DNA of 16,793 bases from Hyphomicrobiaceae bacterium UBA4118 (GCA_002383105.1 DFXC01000099.1:3634-20426); one strand, 5' to 3'; shown: positions 1 to 7,460, counted from the stretch's first letter. Translations and numbers: made by a program. Notes: generated by a model not told the origin, from the letters alone.

Positions 1-175
1 CTCGTTCGGTTGTACCCGATCATAGCCAAGGGCGGCCAGAAGTCTATCGGCCCTGGGCCGCATCGCCTCAGAGGGGAGGCTTCTCGGCAACGGTCGGCGG
101 CCAATGGCCTCAGGGCAAACAATTGAGGGTGGCCGAGGCCGCGCTGGAGGGCTACCTTTAGGGGGGCTACGAGGG

Positions 176-2080
176 ATGTGTGAGATGGGCGGACGGTCCT
201 TAGTCGCGCGCGTCGGCGCCGCGGCCCGGGCTTTGATATTTGCCGTGTCGGTTGTAGGGGGGGCCTGCGCCGCGAACGGTCCAGCAGGATCGCAACCGGC
301 CGATGCGGCCCCCGCGACCCCTAGCGCGGTCGAGCATGCGCCGGGGGCCACCCCGGCGAGCGAAGCCGATCGACCCACCGACACTGCTGCAGTGCCAGGC
401 GATGCGGATGGGAAGCCTGCGGACGCTGCGGCTGCTGCGCCTGCCGGCGAGGGTGCCCAACCGCCTCCGGATGACGCTGCAACACCGCCCGACGGACAAG
501 ACCCTGCCGACGCCGGCGCGTCGCCTCCGAGCGATGGCGATCAAGAGCCTGCCGACGTTTCCGCCCCGGCCCCTAGCGAAGGCGATGAGAAGCCTGCCGA
601 CAGCGCCGCGACACCTCCCAGCGATGCCGCCGCTCCGCTAGTCGTTGCCGAACAAGCCCCGGCCGACCCCGTGGTGGTGGCCATACGCACGAAGCTCGCC
701 GAGCCTGCACTCCGCAAGAGCGCGGATTTAGGGGATCTCGCCGCGCTCCAAGCCTTCTATGCCGAGCGGAGCGGTTCTCCCCTCTGGATCACCGGCATGG
801 GCTTCTCGGCGCGGGCCCAGGCGGTCATCAGCGAGATCCAAAACGCCGACGATTGGGGCCTCGCCGCGGACGCCTTCGAGCTCCCGGCCGCCGCCGACCT
901 GCCGGCGACCACCGAGGCGCAGGCCACCGACGAGGTCAAGCTCGACCTCGCGATCCTGCAATATGCGCGCTTTGCCCGCGGCGGCCGTTTATCGCCATCG
1001 CGGATCAGCGTGCTGCTCGACCAGAGGCCGGACCTCCGCGGTCCGAAAACCGTGCTGAACGAGATCGGAGCCGCCCCCGCACCCGACACCTATTTGCGCT
1101 CGCTGCATCCGAAGCAAGTGCAGTTCGAGCGTTTGCGCCAAGCCCTCATCAAGGCTCGCGCCAAGGGCAAGAACGGCGTCAACGGGCCCGACATTCAGCG
1201 GCTGATCGTCAACATGGAGCGCTGGCGCTGGATGCCCGCCGAGCTCGGCTCCTACCATGTCGAGGATAACATCCCCGAGTTCATCGGCCGCGTGGTGAAG
1301 AACGGCAAGACCGTCTACGCGACGAAGGTCGTGGTCGGACTGCCCAAATATGCCACCCCCATCTTCTCAGCCGACATGCGCTCCATCGTGTTCAATCCGG
1401 AATGGGTGGTGCCAGAGACGATCAAGCTCGAGGACCTTCAGCCCGCCTTGCGCGGGGGAGGGTTCCTGGGCGCGGACACCTCGATCCTGCGCGATCACGA
1501 GCTGACGGTCAGCTATCAGGGAAAGCCCGTCGATGCTGGGACGGTGGACTGGAGCCACGCCAACATTTTGCAATACACCTTCACCCAGCCGCCGGGACCC
1601 GACAACGTGTTGGGCACCCTCAAGTTCAACTTCCCCAACAAGCACGCCATCTACATGCACGACACCATACAGCCGGAAGTCTTCGACGAGACGGTACGGA
1701 TGGCGAGCCATGGCTGCATCCGCGTGTACGAGCCCGCGCGGCTTGCGGCACTCCTGCTCGCCGAGGACAAGGGCTGGTCGGCGCAGCAGGTTAAGGACAT
1801 GCTCGCCAAGGGCAACAATAGCGTGGTTTCGCTGAGGCACAAGGTGCCAGTCCACGTCACCTATTTCACCGCGACGGTCGACGAGAAGGGCAAGGTGCAG
1901 GCCTTCGCCGACATCTATGGGCTCGACAGCAAGATGGGCTCGGCCCTATTCGGCAAGGCGACGAAATTCGATGCAGTGGCGACCGAGGAGGCGGCGGCGA
2001 GCGGGGGACGCAAGCGGAGCGCGTGGAACTCAGGCAGAGGCGGCCTTACCGACGCGATATCCGGCCTGTTCGGGAATTAG
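176..2080 (+). CDS. Secreted YcbB-like L,D-transpeptidase with Ala/Pro/Asp-rich repeat linker
   Basis: Predicted 634-aa envelope enzyme of the YkuD (L,D-transpeptidase) superfamily, which forms 3-3 crosslinks in peptidoglycan or attaches proteins to it. Seen in the sequence: a hydrophobic N-terminal signal segment (residues ~12-33, ending near GGACAANG); an Ala/Pro/Asp-rich region at ~36-165 with a degenerate 15-residue repeat; a YcbB-type scaffold region ~170-350; and a YkuD catalytic domain ~360-530. The domain carries YMHDT and the SHGCIRV motif with catalytic Cys about residue 514. Size and layout match the large YcbB/LdtD type rather than small ErfK-type enzymes. Start: the frame is open to an ATG at 104, but 176 has a G-rich Shine-Dalgarno-like stretch at 160-166 and gives a cleaner signal peptide; ATG 185 is equally possible. 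A Cys near the cleavage site (GGAC) is a poor lipobox match, so lipidation is uncertain. It converges on the fusion gene with a 12-bp gap. Confidence 0.88.
   Translation: MCEMGGRSLVARVGAAARALIFAVSVVGGACAANGPAGSQPADAAPATPSAVEHAPGATPASEADRPTDTAAVPGDADGKPADAAAAAPAGEGAQPPPDDAATPPDGQDPADAGASPPSDGDQEPADVSAPAPSEGDEKPADSAATPPSDAAAPLVVAEQAPADPVVVAIRTKLAEPALRKSADLGDLAALQAFYAERSGSPLWITGMGFSARAQAVISEIQNADDWGLAADAFELPAAADLPATTEAQATDEVKLDLAILQYARFARGGRLSPSRISVLLDQRPDLRGPKTVLNEIGAAPAPDTYLRSLHPKQVQFERLRQALIKARAKGKNGVNGPDIQRLIVNMERWRWMPAELGSYHVEDNIPEFIGRVVKNGKTVYATKVVVGLPKYATPIFSADMRSIVFNPEWVVPETIKLEDLQPALRGGGFLGADTSILRDHELTVSYQGKPVDAGTVDWSHANILQYTFTQPPGPDNVLGTLKFNFPNKHAIYMHDTIQPEVFDETVRMASHGCIRVYEPARLAALLLAEDKGWSAQQVKDMLAKGNNSVVSLRHKVPVHVTYFTATVDEKGKVQAFADIYGLDSKMGSALFGKATKFDAVATEEAAASGGRKRSAWNSGRGGLTDAISGLFGN
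410..628 (+). repeat. Degenerate 45-bp tandem repeat coding for a (KPADxAATPPSDGD)-type linker
   Basis: Within the L,D-transpeptidase gene the core 'cctgccga' recurs at 503, 548 and 593, exactly 45 bp apart. A diverged copy lies at 416 and another near 460. Each unit codes for about 15 residues rich in Pro, Ala and Asp. It probably forms an extended spacer that carries the catalytic domain away from the membrane; this role is inferred. Copy number may vary between strains. Confidence 0.75.
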
Positions 2081-2092
2081 CTGAAGCCAGCG

Positions 2093-4066
2093 CTACGTCA
2101 CCGGCGCCGAAGTCGCCACCTCTGCGTCCGCCACCGCGCTGAGGATCGCGCCGGCGAGCTCCGTGAGCGACGGATCGCGCGCCCCCATCACCAGCACGAG
2201 ATCGCCGACACGAGCCTCTGCGGCGATCCGCGCCACGAGCCACTCCCGCGAGGGGGCGAACTCGGCCTTGGTCCCAAGCCCCGCGATCTCGGCCACGATG
2301 TCGGCCGCCGAGAAGTCGCGCGTGGCGGTTCCGCCGGCATAGAACACTTCGAGCATCCATAGACGGTCGCCGGGCGCAAGCTCGCGGCCGAACGTGGTGA
2401 CGAAATCGCTGCGCAGGAAGCGGGTCGGGCCATAGCCGTGCGGCTGGTAGATGGCGAGCACGCGCTTTGAGCGGAGCCGCGCGGTCCTGATGGCCGCGGC
2501 GATCTTCTCGGCGTTGTGGGCAAAGTCGTCCACCACCTCGATACCGCGCGCTTTGCCGACGGTCTGGAACCGCCGCCCGATGCCGGTGAAACCCTTGAGC
2601 GGCGCGACCATCTTCTCCAACGGAACGCCGACGGCGCGGCAGGCGGCGATCGCCGCAAGCGCGTTGGCGACGTTGTGCGCCCCCGGCACCGGCAGCTCGA
2701 ACGCGGTATCCGCGACCCGAAAGCGGCTTGAGGCGGGGCCAAGCGCGACATCCTCGCCGCGTGTGTCTGCCCGCGCGCTTAAGCCGAATCTGAGGGCACC
2801 TCCGGCGAAGGGGTCGAGATTCTCCGCGTCCCCCACGACCAGCGCCTCGCGGGCTCGCGCGCGCAACGTCGCAAACATGGTGGCGACCTCGGCCATCTCC
2901 TTGTGGTCGCGCTGCAAATTGAGGATTACGCCGATGGCGGGCGCGTAGCGCACGAGCGAGCCGTCGCTCTCGTCGGCCTCGACCACGAGAAGGTCCGAGC
3001 TCCCGGCCGCCGCGTTGCCCGGCAGACCTTGCCCCACAAGCTCAGGCAGATCGCCGCCGGTGATGACAGAGGGCTCGCGCCCCGCCCCCCGCAGGATATC
3101 GAACACCATCGCGGTCACTGTGGACTTGCCGCTTGTACCGGTGACGGCGATCGAGCGATGGTTGGCGACGAAATACGCGAGCAGCTCGGAGCGATGGATG
3201 ATGGGAATGGACTTCGCCCGCGCCGCGGCGACGTCGGGAACGTGGTCCTCGACCGCGGTCGAGACGACGAGCGCCACGCAATCGGGACCGAGCCCACTCC
3301 CGTCCTGCGGCAGCACGATGATGCCGAGACGATCGAGCTGAGCGCGCAAGCGAGCGCGCTCGCCGCGGTCGAACGCCCGGTCGCTGCCGCTGACCCGGCC
3401 TCCGGTCATCGCCTGGAACTGGGCGAGCGCGCTCATCCCCGATCCGGCAAGCCCCGCATAGTGAAAGCGCCCGTCGCCCTTGGGATCGGGAATGGCGCGC
3501 ACTTCCGGCTCAGCCACGAGGACGAAATCCCCCTCGCCAACGCGGGCGAAGAGCTCGCTCACGTCGCGGTTGGACAGCCGCACACAGCCGTGGGAGACGG
3601 GACGGCCGAGCAGGCCCTCGTGGTTGGTGCCGTGGAGGTAGATGTAGCGCTCAAGCGAGTCGCGGCCCGGCCCCCGGTTCACGCCGTCCTCGAGCCCTTC
3701 GAGGGTGAGGATACGGGTGAGGATGAGATCGTCGTCACGCGCCTCTCCGCACCACGTCTCGCCGGTCGGCTCGCGGGAAGCGAACACCGTGCCGGGGTCC
3801 GCGTCCTCCCCGATCCGCCGGTGGATGCGATGCCAGCCTGGCGGCGTGCGGTATGAGCCTTTCTCCCCGGCGATCCCGGCGCGCGCGGACGAGACCGGCC
3901 AAGCGGCGATGGCCTCTCCGGATTCGAGCCAGGTGGCGGTTTGGCGCTCGGGGTCGACCACGAGAAGCCGCTGCGGCAATGAAGTCGGAGCGCCGGGCCG
4001 CGAGAGGCTCACGCGCGCAAGATCGAGCGCGCGGGCGGCCGATATCGGGTCGATTGAAGAGGTCAC
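2093..4066 (-). CDS. Fusion protein: YkuD L,D-transpeptidase-type domain + MurC/Mpl-like Mur ligase
   Basis: One uninterrupted frame codes for two peptidoglycan enzymes. With a GTG start at 4066 the product is 657 aa. Residues ~30-185 form a YkuD domain with HGTNHEG (145-151) and SHGCVRL (catalytic Cys about 161). Residues ~200-650 form a three-domain Mur ligase: a MurC-like N-terminal motif AGLAGSGMSALA (~204-215); the ATP P-loop GTSGKST (310-316); EADESDGS (363-370); and the C-terminal DDFAHNAEK (513-521) and QPHGYGPTR (541-549). It resembles MurC more than E. coli Mpl, but HHP is replaced by HNA and the P-loop GTHGKTT by GTSGKST. No signal peptide or membrane segment is visible, so both domains are inferred to be cytosolic. 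A possible role is trimming and re-ligating recycled stem peptides to UDP-MurNAc; this is a hypothesis. Start: the frame stays open to an ATG at 4213, but that would read through the hairpin at 4138-4167 and into the preceding gene. GTG 4075 is an alternative. Confidence 0.88.
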   Translation of the reverse strand: MTSSIDPISAARALDLARVSLSRPGAPTSLPQRLLVVDPERQTATWLESGEAIAAWPVSSARAGIAGEKGSYRTPPGWHRIHRRIGEDADPGTVFASREPTGETWCGEARDDDLILTRILTLEGLEDGVNRGPGRDSLERYIYLHGTNHEGLLGRPVSHGCVRLSNRDVSELFARVGEGDFVLVAEPEVRAIPDPKGDGRFHYAGLAGSGMSALAQFQAMTGGRVSGSDRAFDRGERARLRAQLDRLGIIVLPQDGSGLGPDCVALVVSTAVEDHVPDVAAARAKSIPIIHRSELLAYFVANHRSIAVTGTSGKSTVTAMVFDILRGAGREPSVITGGDLPELVGQGLPGNAAAGSSDLLVVEADESDGSLVRYAPAIGVILNLQRDHKEMAEVATMFATLRARAREALVVGDAENLDPFAGGALRFGLSARADTRGEDVALGPASSRFRVADTAFELPVPGAHNVANALAAIAACRAVGVPLEKMVAPLKGFTGIGRRFQTVGKARGIEVVDDFAHNAEKIAAAIRTARLRSKRVLAIYQPHGYGPTRFLRSDFVTTFGRELAPGDRLWMLEVFYAGGTATRDFSAADIVAEIAGLGTKAEFAPSREWLVARIAAEARVGDLVLVMGARDPSLTELAGAILSAVADAEVATSAPVT

Positions 4067-4137
4067 GGCGCGCACTCTGCCACAGGGGGTGGCCGCGCCG
4101 TTACCCTCTTGTTGCAGTTCCGTCAGGGGAAGAAGTG

Positions 4138-4167
4138 TCAGGACCGGTGAGGGCCGTCCGGTCCTGA
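4138..4167 (-). terminator. Hairpin with perfect 10-bp stem after the Tyr-rich gene
   Basis: tcaggaccgg (4138-4147) and ccggtcctga (4158-4167) are exact reverse complements around a 10-nt loop. On the minus strand the stem lies 15 bp past the stop of the Tyr-rich gene and is followed by a pyrimidine-rich tail (cacttcttcccc). The tail is not a clean T-run, so termination strength is uncertain. Its position supports a start for the fusion gene downstream of it, at 4066 or 4075. Confidence 0.6.
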
Positions 4168-4182
4168 TCTTGGGTCTGCCGG

Positions 4183-4473
4183 CTACCAGTAACGGCGATG
4201 GTAGTAGGGCCAATTCCAGTAGCCGTACGGCCGGTAGCCATAGCCGTAATAGTAGGGCCGGTAATAGTGGGGGCGCCAGTAGTTGTAACGCGGGTAGTAA
4301 CCGTATCCGTAGCCGCGGTAGCGATACCTGTAATAGTGGGCCTTCTCGACCGGGCTGGCCTGACTGGCGAGGCCGTTCAACAGCGGTAGAGGTGTTGCAT
4401 TGGCTTGGCTCAATCCAAGAGCCAATCCGACGACAAACACCGCGACAACGAGCTTAGAGAGGAAGTGGCGCAT
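4183..4473 (-). CDS. Small secreted Tyr/Gly/Arg-rich protein
   Basis: 96-aa protein with a clear signal peptide (residues 1-~26, hydrophobic VVAVFVVGLALGL, cleavage probably after ANA). A short spacer follows, then a tail from about residue 46 made almost only of Tyr, Arg, Gly, Pro, Trp and His (YRYRYRGYGYGYY type). ATG 4473 is preceded by a good Shine-Dalgarno (aaggaga, 8 nt upstream). Such Tyr-rich exported peptides are common in Rhizobiales and have no assigned function. The paralogue at 4612-4896 shares its layout, including the motif VEKxH just before the aromatic tail, so the pair probably arose by duplication. A hairpin terminator follows. Confidence 0.82.
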   Translation of the reverse strand: MRHFLSKLVVAVFVVGLALGLSQANATPLPLLNGLASQASPVEKAHYYRYRYRGYGYGYYPRYNYWRPHYYRPYYYGYGYRPYGYWNWPYYHRRYW

Positions 4474-4611
4474 CTTTGGTCTCCTTACGCCAACCTCCCC
4501 CGGCTGATGAAGCGTAGCTGCCGGTCAGATGCGCCGCAACAAAGCGGCGATCACAACACGGTGAAGCGCATCTCAGAGATGAGCGTGAGGCTGGGGAGAA
4601 TCGAGTCCCAC

Positions 4612-4896
4612 TCAGAAGAGCGGGCCGCCATAGGGGTAATAATACTGCCAGTTGTAATACTGGTAAGGGCGCCAATAAGGATAGTAGGTCCAATTGTAAC
4701 GGCGCGGAGAGGCGGACGCGTAGCGCGGGTAATGGCGCGCATGGGCCGTCTTGTGATGCACCTTTTCGACGGCGCCGCCGCCGACCTCACGGCTCATGGC
4801 CGCATGATCGGCCAGAGCGAGTGGAAATGCCGAAGCCGATCCCGGCGCCATGGCCAAGCAGCCGGCGAAAAGTGCTAGCGCAATCGCGATTCGCAT
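4612..4896 (-). CDS. Small secreted Tyr-rich protein, paralogue of the downstream gene
   Basis: 94-aa protein from ATG 4896, with the signal peptide MRIAIALALFAGCLAMAPGS and cleavage probably after ASA. The mature part contains VEKVHHKTAHARHYPRY and ends in a Tyr/Trp/Pro/Arg tail. The frame is open upstream to 5034, but the signal peptide and a Shine-Dalgarno-like gagggagcgag just upstream of 4896 decide the start. It shares with the gene at 4183-4473 the order signal peptide, LPL/PLAL segment, VEKxH, aromatic tail. Its function is unknown; a surface-associated or envelope role is plausible from export and composition only. Confidence 0.8.
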   Translation of the reverse strand: MRIAIALALFAGCLAMAPGSASAFPLALADHAAMSREVGGGAVEKVHHKTAHARHYPRYASASPRRYNWTYYPYWRPYQYYNWQYYYPYGGPLF

Positions 4897-5107
4897 GGAC
4901 TCGCTCCCTCGACCATTTCTACTCTGTTTGGCCTTAAGCGCAACGCTGTAGCACACAGCTAGTTTCCGTCCGGTTAGCGCCCCTCGCTCAAGTGACCATA
5001 GCCTTGCGGCATCGAATTGGAAGCGAAGTGGCATTTCAGCTTCGCCGCGGACTTCGCCATGCTCTACCGCACAAGGTCAGCACCACCGGCCGCATAGGAG
5101 ACCGTCC

Positions 5108-5581
5108 ATGTTGATACGCTGCATTTGCTCTGCCGCGTTCGTGGCATTCGCCCTCGTGTTTGCATCGCCCGATGTGGCGAGAGCCGCCGCCGACGATGGC
5201 ATCGTCAAATTCAAGAGCGCTTACGACATGCCCGAGACGATCAAGCGCATGAAGAAGGACATCGCCGACAAGGGCATCATGTTCTTCGACGAGATCGATC
5301 AGGCGAAGCTTGCCGCCGACGCGGGCGTCACCCTGCTCCCCTCGACGCTTCTCGTGTTCGGCAATCCGCCGCTCGGCACGTTGTTCCTGACCTCCGATCC
5401 CGACGCTGGGCTCGACTGGCCGGTGCGGGTCCTCGTCTATCAGGACGCCAAGGGTGACGTGTGGGTCGCCTACACCGATTTCGCCTGGATCGCGCGCCGC
5501 CACGGCATCACCAATCGGGAGAAGGAATTCAAGATGGCCTCCGAGGTGATCGCCTCCATCACCTCGACCGTGCAGAAATAG
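5108..5581 (+). CDS. Secreted DUF302-domain protein
   Basis: 157-aa protein with a signal peptide (residues 1-~26, hydrophobic FVAFALVFA, cleavage near ARA). A DUF302 fold follows at about residues 40-155, recognised by TLLVFGNPPLGT (80-91), the preceding helix YDMPETIKRMKKDI, and the closing segment VLVYQDAKGDVWVAYTDFAWIARRHGI. The family is widespread and small, often periplasmic, with no established biochemical role. Length is normal for a single-domain exported member. AGGAG at 5096-5100 sits 7 nt before the ATG. The 211-bp region 4897-5107 separates it from the divergent Tyr-rich gene and should hold both promoters, though no clear -35/-10 pair was seen. It converges with cobS, with only 3 bp between stops. 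Confidence 0.85.
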   Translation: MLIRCICSAAFVAFALVFASPDVARAAADDGIVKFKSAYDMPETIKRMKKDIADKGIMFFDEIDQAKLAADAGVTLLPSTLLVFGNPPLGTLFLTSDPDAGLDWPVRVLVYQDAKGDVWVAYTDFAWIARRHGITNREKEFKMASEVIASITSTVQK

Positions 5582-5584
5582 CTC

Positions 5585-6355
5585 TCAGAGCCAGGCCGCG
5601 GCGACGAGCAGGATCAGGATTTCGCATGCCTGCTCGAGCGCGCCAAGAACATCGCCGGTCTGCCCGCCGATTTGTCTGCGGCACAGCCACGCCATGAAGC
5701 CTGCGACCGCGGCAAGGAGCAGAATGGCGACGAGGGCGCCGCTGAAACCGAGACCGATCCACAGCGCGATCACGCCGAGGAGACCGGCGAGGGCGGCGCT
5801 TCCGAGCTGAGGCCGCCCGGCATCTGCCCCAAGACCGTCTTGCCGCGCCCCCGCTACGCGCCGCATGAAGATCGGCAGCATCGCGCGGGCCCCTGCGTGC
5901 GCGGCAATGAGAGCCGGCGTAACCAATGCCGGGTCGGCGAGGCTGGCGATGGCTCCTGCCCGCAGCATCAGCGACAGGACAAGGGCCGAGGCGCCGTAAG
6001 TCCCGATCTGGCTGTCGCGCATGATCTCGAGCTTACGCTCAGGGCTCGCGCCCCCGCCGAAGCCGTCGACCATGTCGGCGAGCCCATCCTCATGCAGGCA
6101 GCCGGTGACGAGCACGGTGGCGGCAAGCGCGAGAACGCCGGAGACGAAGGGGTGCTGCCCTGTGGCATTGGCAAGCCAGTAGGCGAGCGCTCCGAAACCG
6201 CCAACGAGCGCGCCGATGATGGGAAAGGTCCAAGCCGCCCGCGCCACGTCGGCACCGGTCGCCTGGGCGGAATGAGCGAGCGGCAGGCGCGTCAAGAAGG
6301 CTAGGCCGGTCTTGAGGTCCGTGGTAAGGCCGCCGATTGAGGCGCCGGTCGTCAT
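5585..6355 (-). CDS. cobS: Adenosylcobinamide-GDP ribazoletransferase (cobalamin synthase)
   Basis: 256-aa polytopic membrane protein that joins adenosylcobinamide-GDP to alpha-ribazole (or its phosphate), the last assembly step of B12. Visible signatures: CLHEDGLADMVDGFGGG (86-102, the Asp/Glu-rich motif), DSQIGTYGA (114-122) and GGQTGDVLGA (230-239). Several hydrophobic segments occur (about 43-62, 70-86, 121-138, 186-222, 243-256). The frame is open to 6673 but the extension overlaps cobT and has no family similarity; ATG 6355 has gggagga about 8 nt upstream and gives the usual length. It is divergent from cobT, with a 78-bp gap. Confidence 0.95.
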   Translation of the reverse strand: MTTGASIGGLTTDLKTGLAFLTRLPLAHSAQATGADVARAAWTFPIIGALVGGFGALAYWLANATGQHPFVSGVLALAATVLVTGCLHEDGLADMVDGFGGGASPERKLEIMRDSQIGTYGASALVLSLMLRAGAIASLADPALVTPALIAAHAGARAMLPIFMRRVAGARQDGLGADAGRPQLGSAALAGLLGVIALWIGLGFSGALVAILLLAAVAGFMAWLCRRQIGGQTGDVLGALEQACEILILLVAAAWL

Positions 6356-6433
6356 CCCTCTGTCCTCCCTCGGCGGGCTACTTTGAGCAAGTCTGCTGGA
6401 CGCAGTCCCGTGAGCCGGTAATCCTACCCCGAA

Positions 6434-7453
6434 ATGACGCGCTTTACCTCGTTCGCCGACTTGCGTGCGGCCTGTCTCGACCTGCCCGGGGGCGACCCGG
6501 AAGCAGCCGCTGACGTAGCGCGCCGCGAGACAAGGCTGACCAAGCCGCCGGCGAGCCTTGGACGGCTGGAAGAGGCGGTGGCGTGGCTTGGCTCTTGGCA
6601 GGGCGTGAGCCCGCCCAGGCTCGATAACGTCGAGATTCTCGTCTTTGCCGGGAATCATGGCGTGACGGCGCAAGGCGTCTCAGCCTACCCGGCCGAGGTG
6701 ACGGCGCAGATGGTGGCGAACTTCGCCACTGGCGGCGCTGCCATCAATCAGCTTGCGCGGATCGCCAATGCAGAGTTGCGCGTCGTGGCGCTGGACCTCG
6801 ATCGGCCGACCGCCGACTTCACGCGCGCGCCAGCCATGCAGGAGCATGACTTTCTCGACGCGGTGGCGGCAGGTTACAAGGCGCTCTCGCCAGAGGCCGA
6901 CCTCATCGTTCTGGGCGAGATGGGCATTGGCAACACGACGGCGGCTGCGGCCATCGCCGCGGCGCTGTTCGGCGGCGGCGGAGCGCGCTTTGCCGGCCTT
7001 GGCACCGGCATCGACGATTCTGGTCTCAAGCGAAAGCAGGCAGCCATCGACCAGGCGCTTGCCCTTCATGCAGAGGCGCTCGGCGATCCGTTGCGCGCCG
7101 CCGCCGCTTTAGGTGGGCGCGAGCTTGCCGCCATCCTCGGTGCTACGCTTGCCGCGCGGCACGCGCATATTCCCGTGCTGATCGACGGCTTCGTGTCTAC
7201 TGCTGCGGTGGCGCCGCTCAAGAAGCTTCGCGGCGATGCGCTCGACCATGCCGTTGCCGGTCACATGTCTGCCGAAGCGGGTCACCGCCTCTTGCTCAAG
7301 GAGCTCGGGCTTCAACCGCTGCTCGATCTCGGCATGCGGCTTGGCGAAGGCTCAGGCGCTGCCGTTGCCGTGCTGGTGTTGCGCGCAGCACTTGCTTGCC
7401 ACACCGGCATGGCGACCTTTGCCGAGGCCCATGTGTCGGACAAAAAGGACTGA
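6434..7453 (+). CDS. cobT: Nicotinate-nucleotide:dimethylbenzimidazole phosphoribosyltransferase
   Basis: 339-aa enzyme that makes alpha-ribazole 5'-phosphate from NaMN and 5,6-dimethylbenzimidazole for the lower ligand of B12. Family marks: KPPASLGRLEE (37-47), FAGNHGVTAQGVSAYP (71-86), GEMGIGNTTAAAAI (161-174), GLGTGIDDSGLKRKQ (188-202), EAGHRLLLKELGL (281-293) and RLGEGSGAA (302-310). Glu162 and Glu305 appear to match the two active-site glutamates of the Salmonella enzyme. Length is typical. The Shine-Dalgarno is weak, but the N-terminus aligns with the family. It lies between divergent cobS and convergent cobB (7-bp gap to the cobB stop). Confidence 0.96.
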   Translation: MTRFTSFADLRAACLDLPGGDPEAAADVARRETRLTKPPASLGRLEEAVAWLGSWQGVSPPRLDNVEILVFAGNHGVTAQGVSAYPAEVTAQMVANFATGGAAINQLARIANAELRVVALDLDRPTADFTRAPAMQEHDFLDAVAAGYKALSPEADLIVLGEMGIGNTTAAAAIAAALFGGGGARFAGLGTGIDDSGLKRKQAAIDQALALHAEALGDPLRAAAALGGRELAAILGATLAARHAHIPVLIDGFVSTAAVAPLKKLRGDALDHAVAGHMSAEAGHRLLLKELGLQPLLDLGMRLGEGSGAAVAVLVLRAALACHTGMATFAEAHVSDKKD

Positions 7454-7460
7454 GCGGGGA

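Noticed and set aside
104..175. N-terminal extension of the L,D-transpeptidase from ATG 104
   Set aside because: The extra 24 residues are Gly/Arg-rich and would precede the signal peptide. The starts at 176 or 185 have better ribosome sites.
2903..3856. 317-aa open frame on the plus strand opposite the fusion gene
   Set aside because: It lies wholly antisense to recognisable YkuD and Mur ligase sequence. The translation is rich in Arg, Ala and Asp with no family motif, as expected for a GC-rich shadow frame.
4532..4549. Hairpin cgccgc-aacaaa-gcggcg as terminator of the gene at 4612-4896
   Set aside because: The stem has only 6 bp and no T-run follows on the minus strand. The distance to the stop (over 60 bp) also makes it a weak candidate.
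6356..6433. Possible cobalamin riboswitch between divergent cobS and cobT
   Set aside because: The 78-bp gap is too short for a full riboswitch, and no B12-box-like GCCACTG was seen.
6356..6673. 106-residue N-terminal extension of cobS
   Set aside because: It is antisense to the cobT 5' end and lacks any CobS similarity.
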